In this document: positions 25,949 through 34,774 of the stretch, in pieces
How positions within the stretch are numbered: the first letter of the stretch is position 1
Layout: each line of letters opens with the position of its first letter
Assembly: GCF_024171495.1 (NCBI RefSeq)
Contig: NZ_JALJZW010000003.1
Location: forward strand, 142,001-206,000
DNA from: Deinococcus sp. HSC-46F16
Lineage (GTDB): Bacteria > Deinococcota > Deinococci > Deinococcales > Deinococcaceae
Length of the DNA stretch: 64,000 nucleotides
Direction: 5' to 3'
Translations under genes and position numbers: made by a program
Notes under the pieces: model-generated
Seen by the model: the letters and a program-made list of their open reading frames with translations, nothing else
The model's database searches: none
What the model was told of the DNA's origin: nothing

Positions 25949-27241
25949 ATGTACCTCGCCACCTTCCTTGCTCTGGGGGTCTGGTCCCTGGGAGCTTGGT
26001 TTATCGTCCGTGACCTGCGGCATCCAGCCGTGTTGTATGGGCTTGTTTGGACGGCAATGTTGGGGCTTCTGGCCCTCCCGATCATGGATTACCCCAGGGT
26101 CTCTGTGCTTACCCTGGTATGTGTTTTGTTGAGCGCGGGTGTATTTACGGTTGCGAGTGTGGTTGGTGGCCTCCTCCATTTTTATCCACCCTCCCAGCGC
26201 ACAACGCGCGAGGCGGCTGCACGCCACATTCCCTCCATCCTTCTTTTGAGCTCAGTCACACTTGCTGGAGTGGCTTCCAGTCTGTATTACTACGAGTCCC
26301 GCTTTGGTCTGTCTGTTCTCCTTTCCAATCCATCCTATGTGCGTTTTAGTGACCGAGGCGGCACAGGATTGTACGGTATATTATTGTTGTTGCCTTCCCT
26401 GGGAACGATCGCTCTGGCACTGCGCTGGATGTTGACGCGGGAGCGGACATGGGTGACGGCTATCGTGTTGCTAACTGCTTTCGCTTATTTTTCCATCCTG
26501 CCAGAACGTAGCACGATCATTGCCACGGCGCTCTGGATTGCAGGAATGTGGCTGATCCAAGATATGAAGTTTCAATTTCGTAGTCGACGTTATCTTGTGG
26601 CGGGGAGCGCACTTATAGCAGTACTGATAGCATTTTTCGTTTTGGTCAGTGAGCGTACGGGCAAGGTAGATAGTATTAGTAGTTTTCGCTATGCTATTAG
26701 GGCGGATATATCAGACATGTGGGTGGACCCGTACGTTTATCTTACAGGGAGCATACCAGCACTCTCTACACTGGTTGCCGATTCCAGCTTACCAATAGTG
26801 GAGGTGCTTCCCCAGCGCACGGTCTATCCCGCCATACGTATAGCCCAGATTGTAGCTGCTCCTGTTGACGGAAGCCGACTCAGCGAGGCGGAAGAACCTG
26901 CGTTCATCCCTTTCTACTTCAACACGTTTACATGGCTCAGTGCTCCCCTGAAAGATTTTGGTCTATTGGGTTCGCAAATCTATGTGTTGATCGTAGGGCT
27001 GATTTGTGGTGCATTCTACCGGGCAGCTCGCAGTACGCGCTTACCAGTCTGGGTATATCTGTATGGTGGCGTGTTTGCCGGTACAGTGCTCTCGATCATG
27101 ACCAATCGATACAGCTCCCTATATTGGTGGGTGGCTGCAGCATTCGCGTGCATTGTGCTTGTTCGTCCAGGCTACCGACTTGTCCACCAGTTCAGATCTA
27201 TCAAGACACAACCCATTTTCAAAGAAGGTATTAACGATTGA
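25949..27241 (+). CDS. wzy: Wzy-type O-antigen/polysaccharide polymerase
   Basis: A 430-residue polytopic inner-membrane protein with about 10-12 hydrophobic segments and few sequence motifs, as usual for Wzy. A large periplasmic loop with PFYFNTFTWLSAPLKDFGLLGSQIYVLIVGLICGAFY resembles the O-antigen polymerase C-terminal loop and following helices. It would polymerise repeat units flipped by Wzx under control of the tyrosine kinase. The gene is clearly lower in GC than its neighbours, like wzx. It is the last plus-strand gene of the locus and converges on a minus-strand gene 13 bp away. Confidence 0.78.
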   Translation: MYLATFLALGVWSLGAWFIVRDLRHPAVLYGLVWTAMLGLLALPIMDYPRVSVLTLVCVLLSAGVFTVASVVGGLLHFYPPSQRTTREAAARHIPSILLLSSVTLAGVASSLYYYESRFGLSVLLSNPSYVRFSDRGGTGLYGILLLLPSLGTIALALRWMLTRERTWVTAIVLLTAFAYFSILPERSTIIATALWIAGMWLIQDMKFQFRSRRYLVAGSALIAVLIAFFVLVSERTGKVDSISSFRYAIRADISDMWVDPYVYLTGSIPALSTLVADSSLPIVEVLPQRTVYPAIRIAQIVAAPVDGSRLSEAEEPAFIPFYFNTFTWLSAPLKDFGLLGSQIYVLIVGLICGAFYRAARSTRLPVWVYLYGGVFAGTVLSIMTNRYSSLYWWVAAAFACIVLVRPGYRLVHQFRSIKTQPIFKEGIND

Positions 27242-27254
27242 AGAGGTCGTAAGT

Positions 27255-28088
27255 TTAGTCCTCTATCGGTATAGGTCTGAGTTTCAATTGTCGTATATTT
27301 AGATTGCGATCAAATCTTAGTACTGCATATGGATTACCAACGGCAATCTCAATAGGGTGTGCTGTAACAGCGAACTTAATTCGCTCAAATCCTTCCCCTG
27401 TACGCGCATTCTGGATTACTTCACCATTTTGCCGGAAGACAACAAGGGGATACTCACCTCCCGCAGCTTGCCCCTTGAGGGCAATGCTGAGTTGACCAGC
27501 ACCACATGGGACTAGGGTCACGGGTGGAGAGCGACGTAGAACCGTACCCGAACGACTGAATTTGTCCCAGCCCGCAGCACTTTCCGGAGGAACCACCACG
27601 TCCGTGATCTGGTTACACTTGCTCCCCAGCAGATAGGGTTGCGCGAAGGTAGCGAGCCGAACATCAGCCAAGAAGAGGTCGTTGACGAAAGTCAGTGTCA
27701 AAACTCCCGCGTCAGGCACCGAAACCTCGGCGGTGCGGCGTTTGCCGAAGGACTCGGACGCGATGACCTTTCCATTCAGGGCGATGTCGAGCCGCGGCTG
27801 CTCCCCTGCTCCTGCTTCGCCGTCTGCCGTGATGACCAGTGTACCCGGTCCACATAAGTCCGCCTGGAGCCAGGACAGCCCCGTCATGCGGTAGCCTTCG
27901 CCCTCACGCACCAGTCCCCCGGAGTCCTGCTGGCCGCTGGGCCTGAACTGCGGCGATGGCTGGCAGGGTCTGGACTTAAGCCCCAGGCGGGGAACCACGG
28001 GTTCAGTCACCGTCGCGCTCATCAGGGTGGCCACTGCCGTCGCCGCTGGCACCAGGGTCCAGAGGAAACCACGTGCCCAGTGATTCAT
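27255..28088 (-). CDS. Secreted protein with duplicated beta-domain (carbohydrate-binding-like)
   Basis: A 277-residue exported protein with an N-terminal hydrophobic segment (FLWTLVPAATAVATLMSA). Two similar halves follow: each starts with a cysteine-glycine pair (LCGPGTLVITADGEAGAGEQPRL at about 78-100; PCGAGQLSIALKGQAAGGEYPL at about 193-214), then NGKVIASES or NGEVIQNAR, then a run of beta strands. The layout resembles small carbohydrate-binding modules (xylan-binding CBM type), but I cannot assign a family with confidence. Its place at the end of a polysaccharide locus suggests it binds or anchors the glycan. The start is supported by a TACAGT box 6 nt before the ATG. Confidence 0.6.
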   Translation of the reverse strand: MNHWARGFLWTLVPAATAVATLMSATVTEPVVPRLGLKSRPCQPSPQFRPSGQQDSGGLVREGEGYRMTGLSWLQADLCGPGTLVITADGEAGAGEQPRLDIALNGKVIASESFGKRRTAEVSVPDAGVLTLTFVNDLFLADVRLATFAQPYLLGSKCNQITDVVVPPESAAGWDKFSRSGTVLRRSPPVTLVPCGAGQLSIALKGQAAGGEYPLVVFRQNGEVIQNARTGEGFERIKFAVTAHPIEIAVGNPYAVLRFDRNLNIRQLKLRPIPIED

Positions 28089-28094
28089 GGGGCC

Positions 28095-28157
28095 ACTGTA
28101 GCCTGACGGTGGGCCTCACCGCGGGGGCCTGAAAACGTGCAGGGGCCTGAAAACGTG
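28095..28157 (-). promoter_or_regulatory. Leaderless promoter with an 18-bp tandem repeat upstream
   Basis: On the minus strand TACAGT (28100-28095) is followed by 6 nt and the ATG at 28088. Upstream, the 16-mer GGGGCCTGAAAACGTG (plus-strand reading) occurs twice, at 28124-28139 and 28142-28157, with an 18-bp period. Two identical boxes just beyond the -35 position look like an activator-binding site. Confidence 0.45.
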
Positions 28158-28179
28158 TGACGGCCGGGAAAGCAGCAAG

Positions 28180-29700
28180 TCATTGGGACACTTCCCATCG
28201 GCGCCGACCCAGGGGCAGCGAGCTTTCGCTCGAACGTTCTGGATAAATAAGCAATTCGACTTGCTGGCGGTCCGCTGGAAATAAGGTCTTCTCAAAGATC
28301 AGCACCGGCGAGGTCCCCTCACGGATTTCGAAAGGCTGAGTCTGAAGCGAGAGGCAGGAGTCCAGACACCCGCGCCATACGGCCCGGTAGCGCCCAGGAG
28401 CACCTTCAAGTTGCGCGAGTGCCCGGTAGGGCTGGGCGGCTTGGGCAGTCGGGGGGGCGTTGAGGAAAGTCAGCTCAAGCTCCTGCGGGGACGCCGGGGA
28501 GCGGAGAAACGAGAGCATAGGCAAGGAGAGGACGGTCAGCAGGCCGGTCGCGGTCAGGCCAATCCCGGCGCCCGTGAACTGGAGGTGCATCAGCAGCGCT
28601 CCCGCCGTGATCCAGAACACCTCCGCGAAAAAAGGACTGGGAACCAGCAGCGTATTGTCGTTGAGCGTGGCGATCAGCAGCCCCGAGAGGACGGCCAGCC
28701 CCAGAGCAGACCTCGCCTGGATGGCGGCCAACACCACGGCGCCCAGCAGCACGAACAACCCCAGCAGCCCGAGCGGCCCCGTCTCGGCAAGCTGCTGCAT
28801 GGTCACGTTGTGCGCGATCAGCCAGGGATTGCCCAGACTCTCCACCCAGGCCGGGCACTCCGGCGCTGATCCGGCCGGGGAGACGAACAGTTCGCAGCTT
28901 CCGCCGGGGGGCGTGAGTCGGGCGCCCAGCCGGTAGCTACCGACGCCGCTCCACGGTTCACTCTGAATGACACTGAGCACGTCGTACCAGAGCACGTCTC
29001 GCCCCGTCGTGTCGGCGCTGCTCAGCCTTATCACCGCCGAGAGGTCCAGTTGCCGCCCCAGGAAGATGCCCCCGGCGAGGAGGGCTGCCCCGGCCAGTAC
29101 CCCCGCCAGCACCCGCGAGCCCCGGCGCACGATGAAACCGGCCCCCACACCCACCAGCATGGCCGCCAGCGCCCCGCGACTGCCGGAGAGCAGCAGGACG
29201 GCCGTCGCCAGCAGGCCCAGCGGGACGCGCCAGAGCAGCTTGCCCGTGCAAAAGAGGGCAATCCAGACCCCGAACGCCCCCGCCACCCCCAGCGTGATCG
29301 GTGTCATGTAGGGGTGGCTGAGCCGCTGAATGATCAGGTCGGCCCCCCCCAATCCCGTGAAGATCAGGGCGGTGAGGAAGACGAGGGCCAGCCCCCAGCC
29401 CATCATCCGCAGCCGCCCACTGTCCCCCAGGGCGACGCCGACGCCGATCAGCCCCAGCATGAGCAGGGTGCGGGCCAGGGCGAGGAGGCTGGCCAGCACC
29501 GGTTCCGGAGCGAACAGGGCCGGAAGTTGCTGGCTCAGGGCGTAGAAGCCCAGCAGCCACCACACCGGCCGGGGCAGGCGCCGAAGCTGCGGCAGGGCCA
29601 GCAGCGCCAGGGGCGAGAGCACATAGGCAGCGGGGAGAACCGCGAGCCAGGGCGGAATCCAGCGGGGCGGCGGCGGGTTCGCCTGGGTGGGCACGGACAC
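28180..29700 (-). CDS. O-antigen ligase/Wzy_C-family membrane protein
   Basis: A 506-residue polytopic protein (about 12 hydrophobic segments in the first 385 residues) with the O-antigen-ligase signature region: TTGRDVLWYDVLSVIQSEPWSGVGSYRL and AHNVTMQQLAETGPLGLLGLFVLLG, where the H-N and E-x-G elements match the family. A soluble C-terminal tail of about 100 residues follows. It could ligate the finished polysaccharide to its acceptor or act as a second polymerase. GTG 29700 was chosen because TATAGT lies exactly 6 nt upstream (leaderless signal); the longer frame to 29796 would start before this promoter. Transcribed opposite to the main polysaccharide operon. Confidence 0.75.
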   Translation of the reverse strand: MSVPTQANPPPPRWIPPWLAVLPAAYVLSPLALLALPQLRRLPRPVWWLLGFYALSQQLPALFAPEPVLASLLALARTLLMLGLIGVGVALGDSGRLRMMGWGLALVFLTALIFTGLGGADLIIQRLSHPYMTPITLGVAGAFGVWIALFCTGKLLWRVPLGLLATAVLLLSGSRGALAAMLVGVGAGFIVRRGSRVLAGVLAGAALLAGGIFLGRQLDLSAVIRLSSADTTGRDVLWYDVLSVIQSEPWSGVGSYRLGARLTPPGGSCELFVSPAGSAPECPAWVESLGNPWLIAHNVTMQQLAETGPLGLLGLFVLLGAVVLAAIQARSALGLAVLSGLLIATLNDNTLLVPSPFFAEVFWITAGALLMHLQFTGAGIGLTATGLLTVLSLPMLSFLRSPASPQELELTFLNAPPTAQAAQPYRALAQLEGAPGRYRAVWRGCLDSCLSLQTQPFEIREGTSPVLIFEKTLFPADRQQVELLIYPERSSESSLPLGRRRWEVSQ

Positions 29701-29706
29701 GCAGAG

Positions 29707-29712
29707 ACTATA
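29707..29712 (-). promoter_or_regulatory. Leaderless promoter (-10 TATAGT) of the O-antigen-ligase-like gene
   Basis: On the minus strand TATAGT, then CTCTGC, then GTG 29700. The spacing of 6 nt is the standard leaderless arrangement and fixes the start codon. Confidence 0.6.
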
Positions 29713-30010
29713 GGGGAGGCAGAGTCGAGGGGAGGAACTTATGGGTGACGTGCGACGGAGCGCCCCCCGAAGATTGGATAGCCTGGCCAGCGCCACATCG
29801 GGTCACCCAGGAGTTGGACGGCAATCCTTTTGCTTCGGAACCCAGAGGATCACCCGCGTCTCCAGGCTGATAGTGCCTATAGGCCGTGCAACGTGGCGCC
29901 CTGGACAGAGCTTCGTGCTCACTTCGCCCAGTGTGGTTCCTACCCAGTTCCTGAGCCAGGGGAGCTGCTCCCCATCACCCACCCGTCAGCCCTGTGCCTT
30001 AGCCTGGGCC
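29713..30010 (+). promoter_or_regulatory. Divergent intergenic region with dyad and leaderless -10 for the beta-propeller operon
   Basis: About 300 bp without a convincing gene. It holds a perfect dyad GGGGAGC-T-GCTCCCC (29959-29973) that would sit upstream of the -35 position, and a -10 box TAGCCT (30000-30005) 5 nt before ATG 30011. Open frames through this stretch lack start signals and precede the signal peptide of the downstream protein. Confidence 0.4.
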
Positions 30011-32059
30011 ATGCACCGAACTTCCCGGTGGCTGTGGGCGCTGCTGCTCACGGCGACCCCCCTGGCGGCCGCGCAGGTGGTTTCCCTCAAGTTGGTCGAC
30101 ACCTGGACCTTCGGCGGCCACGTGGGCGAGGTGACCTGGGGCACGCTGACGCCGGACGGCAAGCAGGTCTACACCCAGAGCGGGCCGCAACTCCTCACCT
30201 GGGACGCGGCGAGCGGGCGGCTGCTCAGTAGCCGTGAACCTGCCCCCGGCGAGCGCCTGAGCGTTCCGGCGGGCGACTGGCCAAGTGTCGCTGCTCCCGA
30301 AAGCCTGCGGACGCTGGTGCAGGTCGGCGAGGGCGACAAGGCGCGGCTGAAGGTGCTGGAACTGGCGAGCGGCACCTTCAGTGGCGATTTCGGTCCGCTG
30401 CCGGTCGTCTTCCGCGAGCAGTGGACGCCGGGGCAGCGGGCAGTGGCCTTTGTCAGCCACCAGGCACCCTACGTCTATTTCTGGCAGGAGGGGCAGGCCC
30501 ACGCGCTGACCCTCAGTGGCGAGACTGCCCGGCACGGGGGCGACCTGCAAGCCACCTTCGCGCCGGACACCCGGACCCTGTACGTGCTGGGTCAGCAGCT
30601 CACCGCGTATGACATGACCGCCGACCCCCCACGCCCGCTCTGGTCGTTGACCGGGCCGGAGGTGGCGGGCCGCGACGGGGAGTCGCTGTCCGGGTGGGTG
30701 GCGCCCTTCGCCTCGCCCGTCCTGAGCCACAACCCGGCCCGTCCCCAAGTGCTGCTCTCCTCGGCGCAGGGGCTGATGCTGCTGAACACGCAGGGGGATC
30801 CCGCGCCGCTGTGGCTGGACCCCCGCTTTGGGGAGGTGCCGGGCATCCTGACCGTCGCCTGGAGCCGGGACGGTGACCGGGCCTTTCTCGGCGCGGCGGG
30901 TTACCTGCACGAGATCGACACCGCGACGGGCCGCACGCTGGGCATTGTGGACGGTCGGCGCCTGCTGGCCCAGACGCCGCAGAGGCTGTGGACGGCGCAT
31001 TTCGACCGGGTGGCCGAGTTCGACCGGGTGACCGGGCTGGACGACGGCGTGGTGTCCGAGGCCCCCGCGTGGAACGCGCCGCTGGCCGTGGACGAAACGG
31101 GCGCCCCGGTCGCCGCGCTCGTCAAGGCCGGGCCAGGGCTGGCGGTGCGGCACTGGGCGGCTGGGCAGGAGACGGTGACGCCGCTGAGCGACCATTTCAC
31201 GCGGGCCGCGGCCTCATCGCCCGACGGTGGGCGCGTCGCCAGCGTCGGCAGCGCCAACGTGCAGATGCTGGACCGCGCCTCACGCCGCCTGCTGTGGCAG
31301 GTCGCCGCGCGAGACGCCCACGCGCTGGCTTTTTCGCCGGACGGCCGCCTCCTCGCGCTGGGCGAGGGCGGACAGACCCGGCTGCTGGACGTGGCGACGG
31401 GAGCGGTCCGGGCCACCTTCAAGACCTCTTCCGAGACGTGGAAGGTGGGCGCACGCGGACTGAACCGTGCCCTGGCCTTCAGCCCGGAGGGCAGGCGGCT
31501 GCTGGTCGGCTATGAGGCGGGCGGGGCCGCCGTGTGGAACGTGGCGACGGGCGAGCCAGAGTGGTCGGCGCGGGCCGTGCCCTCGGGCAAGGGCTGGGTG
31601 CTGAGCGCGGCTTTCAGCCCGGAGGGGAAGCGCGTGGCGCTCGGGACGGGGGGCGGCGCGGTGCATATCTTTTCGCTGCCGGACACCCAGGTGGCCGCGA
31701 CCTATACCCTCCCCGGCGCAGTGCGGGCGCTGGCCTTCGGGCCGGACGGCTCCCTCGCGGCGGGCAGCCTGACCGGGGAGGTGCGGCGCTGGGACGCGGG
31801 AAGGGGAGGAGCGGAGATGCTGGGCCAGAAGTTGGCGAGCGGCGTCACAGCGCTGGCCTTTTCCTCCGGTGGGACACTGGTCGCGGGGACGGCCGGAGGC
31901 GACCTCCTGGCACTCGAACCAGGGCAGCCGCCGCAACCCCTCGCCAGGGCGGGCGGGCTGGTGCAGTCGCTGAGCTGGAACGCGGCGCGGGCTGAGCTGC
32001 TGAGCAGCGAGCGGGACAACGCGGTGCGCTTTTACCGCGCCGAAGGGAGCGAGAAATGA
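30011..32059 (+). CDS. Secreted WD40/quinoprotein-like beta-propeller protein
   Basis: A 682-residue exported protein. The signal peptide (HRTSRWLWALLLTATPLAAAQ) directly follows ATG 30011. The rest is built of repeated four-strand blades typical of WD40-like propellers: FSPDGRLLALGEGGQTRLLDVATGAV, FSPEGRRLLVGYEAGGAAVWNVATGEP, FSPEGKRVALGTGGGAVHIFSLPDTQV and FGPDGSLAAGSLTGEVRRWDAG in the last 250 residues, with more degenerate blades before. Such proteins are scaffolds or ligand-binding domains; no enzyme signature is visible. It overlaps the next gene by 4 bp (ATGA), and the two probably act together. Confidence 0.75.
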   Translation: MHRTSRWLWALLLTATPLAAAQVVSLKLVDTWTFGGHVGEVTWGTLTPDGKQVYTQSGPQLLTWDAASGRLLSSREPAPGERLSVPAGDWPSVAAPESLRTLVQVGEGDKARLKVLELASGTFSGDFGPLPVVFREQWTPGQRAVAFVSHQAPYVYFWQEGQAHALTLSGETARHGGDLQATFAPDTRTLYVLGQQLTAYDMTADPPRPLWSLTGPEVAGRDGESLSGWVAPFASPVLSHNPARPQVLLSSAQGLMLLNTQGDPAPLWLDPRFGEVPGILTVAWSRDGDRAFLGAAGYLHEIDTATGRTLGIVDGRRLLAQTPQRLWTAHFDRVAEFDRVTGLDDGVVSEAPAWNAPLAVDETGAPVAALVKAGPGLAVRHWAAGQETVTPLSDHFTRAAASSPDGGRVASVGSANVQMLDRASRRLLWQVAARDAHALAFSPDGRLLALGEGGQTRLLDVATGAVRATFKTSSETWKVGARGLNRALAFSPEGRRLLVGYEAGGAAVWNVATGEPEWSARAVPSGKGWVLSAAFSPEGKRVALGTGGGAVHIFSLPDTQVAATYTLPGAVRALAFGPDGSLAAGSLTGEVRRWDAGRGGAEMLGQKLASGVTALAFSSGGTLVAGTAGGDLLALEPGQPPQPLARAGGLVQSLSWNAARAELLSSERDNAVRFYRAEGSEK

Positions 32060-33789
32060 GGCGCCTCGGCCTGCTGGCCGCCGCCCTGCTGAGTTTCGCG
32101 GGCGCCCAGACCCTCGCGCCCCAGCCCTCGCGCGCGCTGAGCTTTCCGGCCGGGCGCGACGTGCAGCCCGTAGCGTTCAGCGAGGACGGGGACCGACTGC
32201 TGACCCGCGACGAGGCGGGCCTGACCCTCTGGCAGGTTTCGCCGCTGCGCCCCGTGTGGCGGCAGAAGGTCGCCCCGAGGTGGTGGCCCCTCGACGTTCG
32301 CTGGGAGGGCCACCGCCTCACCCTGCTGGGAATGAACGGGCAGGCGTTGCGGCTGGCGGCCGACACCGGAAAACCCCTGGGAGAAGGGACGGAGCCCCTG
32401 GACGCGGCGGTGCGCTCGGCGCTGCGGGTCGGGGACGCGCCGGGGCTGGTCTTCACCCCGCAGGGCCTCTGGAAGAAGAGCACTGCGAACATCCCCTTCG
32501 AGGTTGGCGGGGGGGACCTCGTGGGCTTCTACGCCCGGCGCGGCGACTGGCTGGCGACGAAGCCGCAGGGGTTCGGGCCGGTGAACGTGCGTCTGGACGG
32601 CAAGGCGCTCAACCTGGGAACCGTATACCCGGCGCTGGGCTTCGAGACGACTCCCCGGCAGGGCGAGATGCTCTCGTTCAGCCCCGACGGGCGCTGGCTG
32701 GCCTGGAGCGCGGCGCGGCGGGTCACCCTCTGGGCACTGCCGGGCGGCGAAAAGCGGGTGGTGCTCCGGCCTGACCCCTACACCGAGACCCTGAACAACC
32801 TGCAAGTGACCTGGGCACCGGGCGGCGGCGAGGTGCTGCTCAACTCCGACCGGACGCTGTGGCGCTACCGCGTTCCAAAGGGGGCAGAGACGGCCTTCAC
32901 CCTCCAAGACACCACCCCCGCCCCCAGGGACGCCCTGATCCGGGTGGTGTCGGCGCGGGGGGCGATAGCGAGCGGCGTGGCGAACGCGCTGCTCCTCAGC
33001 CGCCCCGGCGAGAGCATGCCGCAGACGGTCGGCCCCGTGCCGCAACGGGTCTTTTTCAGCGAGAACGGGGACGTGACGCTGGCGCTCTCGGGCACGACCC
33101 TGTGGGTCTATGGCCCGGACAACGCCGACCCGCTGGCCCTGCGCCTCCCCGACTTTGCCGAGGGCGAGCGGCTCACGCTGGCGGGAGACACGCTGACCGT
33201 CTCTGGACGCGACCTGAGCTGGACCCCCGGCACCGAGCCGGAGCTCACGCCGAGCGTGTGGCAGGCCCGGCTGGGCGGCCTGACGGCGGGGCAGACCGTC
33301 CCGCTGAGGCTGGTGGCCACCGACCCCCGGCCCGGTTGCGAGGGGGGACAGTGGCTCACGCCCGTGCTGACGCGGGTGCGGCTGTGTCAGGGCGAAGGTA
33401 AGCTGTCCGGCTGGCAGGGCGAGCGGCGGCTCTGGACACTGGACCTTCCGGCGGGCCGCAGCGTGACCCTGACCCCCGACGGGGAGTGGTTCGCCCTGGC
33501 GACCGAAGGTGGAGAGGTGCGCCTGTACCGGGCCGCAACCGGGCAGGCGGCGGGCACCCTCACCTTCCCCAAACCCACACAGGGGGGCTTTTTTCCCTCC
33601 GCCCTGCGGGTGGATGCGGCGGGACGCTGGGTCGGCGTCCAGAGTTGGAATGGGTGGCGGCTGGGCGACGCGGGGACGGGCCGGGTCCGCAGCGCCCCCG
33701 CGCTGACCGGGGCGAAGGACGTGGCCTTCGTGGGCGACCGGCTGGCGGTCGTCGGGGCGGACACGGTGGAGTGGTGGGACGTGCGGTGA
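32056..33789 (+). CDS. Second secreted WD40-like beta-propeller protein
   Basis: A 577-residue exported protein with signal peptide MRRLGLLAAALLSFAGA and propeller-like blades: FSEDGDRLLTRDEAGLTLWQV near the N-terminus, FSPDGRWLAWSAARRVTLWALPGG in the middle, and LTPDGEWFALATEGGEVRLYRAATGQ near the C-terminus. Single cysteines in CEGGQW and RVRLCQGEG may form a disulfide. It is translationally coupled to the preceding propeller gene, with which it shares architecture but little direct sequence identity. Function unknown; both are probably periplasmic or surface proteins. Confidence 0.7.
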   Translation: MRRLGLLAAALLSFAGAQTLAPQPSRALSFPAGRDVQPVAFSEDGDRLLTRDEAGLTLWQVSPLRPVWRQKVAPRWWPLDVRWEGHRLTLLGMNGQALRLAADTGKPLGEGTEPLDAAVRSALRVGDAPGLVFTPQGLWKKSTANIPFEVGGGDLVGFYARRGDWLATKPQGFGPVNVRLDGKALNLGTVYPALGFETTPRQGEMLSFSPDGRWLAWSAARRVTLWALPGGEKRVVLRPDPYTETLNNLQVTWAPGGGEVLLNSDRTLWRYRVPKGAETAFTLQDTTPAPRDALIRVVSARGAIASGVANALLLSRPGESMPQTVGPVPQRVFFSENGDVTLALSGTTLWVYGPDNADPLALRLPDFAEGERLTLAGDTLTVSGRDLSWTPGTEPELTPSVWQARLGGLTAGQTVPLRLVATDPRPGCEGGQWLTPVLTRVRLCQGEGKLSGWQGERRLWTLDLPAGRSVTLTPDGEWFALATEGGEVRLYRAATGQAAGTLTFPKPTQGGFFPSALRVDAAGRWVGVQSWNGWRLGDAGTGRVRSAPALTGAKDVAFVGDRLAVVGADTVEWWDVR

Positions 33790-33920
33790 AGCCGCTGGGG
33801 CCAGGAAAGGCCGTTGTGTCCTGGCCTCCCTGTCCGAGGCTGCCGCCCGCCAGCCCGGTCCCCGCCCCTCACCGGCTGGGTGGGGTGTCCGGCCAGAACT
33901 CCCGCGAAGCAGCAAGTACG

Positions 33921-33947
33921 AGACCCGAAGGAATTGCCCTCGGGTCT
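33921..33947. terminator. Hairpin between convergent genes (candidate bidirectional terminator)
   Basis: The arm AGACCCGAAGG and the arm CCCTCGGGTCT flank a 5-nt loop (AATTG), giving 10 of 11 pairs. It lies between the end of the propeller operon and the end of metQ. There is no strong T-run on either strand, so terminator efficiency is uncertain. Confidence 0.55.
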
Positions 33948-33976
33948 GGTGGGGTGAGTGGCGCGGAGGCCCGTCC

Positions 33977-34747
33977 TCAGAACGCCGGAACGACCGCCCC
34001 GCCGTACTTCTTCAGAATGAAGGCCTTGACCTCGGGGCTCTGGAGCGCCCGCGCCAGCTTGAGGTAGTCGGGGTTTTTCAGGGTCGCGGGCTTGGCGACG
34101 AGCAGGTTCGCGTAGGGGCTGCGGCGGTCTTCGAGGATCAGCGCGTCTTTCAGGGGGTTGAGGCCCGCTTCCAGCGCGTAGTTCGTGTTGATGATGGCCG
34201 CGTCCACGTCCGCCAGGGCGCGGGGAAGCTGCGCGGCTTCCAGTTCGCGGAAGCGCAGGCGCCCAACGTTGGCCGTGATGTCGCGCACGGTGGCCTGCAC
34301 GCCCACGCCGGGCTTGAGGCGAATCAGCCCCGCCCGCTCCAGCAGCTTCAAGGCCCGCCCGCTGTTGCTGGGGTCGTTGGGCAGGGCGATGGTCGCCCCC
34401 GAGCGCACCTCGCGCAGCGACCGCACCCGGCGGCTGTACAGGCCGATGGGCTCCACGTGCACCTTCGCCCCCGCGACCAGCCCCAGCGGGCGGTTTTTCT
34501 GGAACTCCTGCAGGTAGGGGAGGTGCTGGAAGAAGTTCACGTCGATGCTGCCGTCCGCCAGCGCGAGGTTGGGCTGCACGTAGTCGGTGAACTCACGGAT
34601 CACCAGGTTCACGCCCTGCTTGGCGAGGGTCGGCTTGACGAACTCCAGCAGTTCGGCGTGCGGGACGGGCGTGGCGCCGACGCGCAGGGTCCCGGCAGAG
34701 GCGAGGGGGGTCAGGGCCAGGGCGGACAGGATCAGGATTTTGTTCAT
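33977..34747 (-). CDS. metQ: Methionine ABC importer substrate-binding protein
   Basis: A 256-residue periplasmic binding protein of the NlpA/MetQ family (TLRVGATPVPHAELLEFVKPTLAKQGV, QHLPYLQEF, IALPNDPSNSGRALKLLERAGLI, INTNYALEAGL). The N-terminus (MNKILILSALALTPLASAG) is a Sec signal peptide without a lipobox cysteine, so unlike most MetQ proteins it is probably not a lipoprotein. CTGGAG precedes ATG 34747. It is the last gene of metN-metI-metQ under a SAM riboswitch, which supports methionine as substrate. Confidence 0.92.
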   Translation of the reverse strand: MNKILILSALALTPLASAGTLRVGATPVPHAELLEFVKPTLAKQGVNLVIREFTDYVQPNLALADGSIDVNFFQHLPYLQEFQKNRPLGLVAGAKVHVEPIGLYSRRVRSLREVRSGATIALPNDPSNSGRALKLLERAGLIRLKPGVGVQATVRDITANVGRLRFRELEAAQLPRALADVDAAIINTNYALEAGLNPLKDALILEDRRSPYANLLVAKPATLKNPDYLKLARALQSPEVKAFILKKYGGAVVPAF

Positions 34748-34774
34748 GGGAAACTCCAGGAAGTGGGAGAAAAA

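Noticed and set aside
27242..27264. Possible terminator hairpin (AGAGG…CCTCT) after wzy
   Set aside because: Only five pairs with a 13-nt loop and no T-run; too weak to annotate.
29741..30010. N-terminal extension of the first beta-propeller protein by 90 codons
   Set aside because: It would place sequence before an evident signal peptide and before the TAGCCT promoter.
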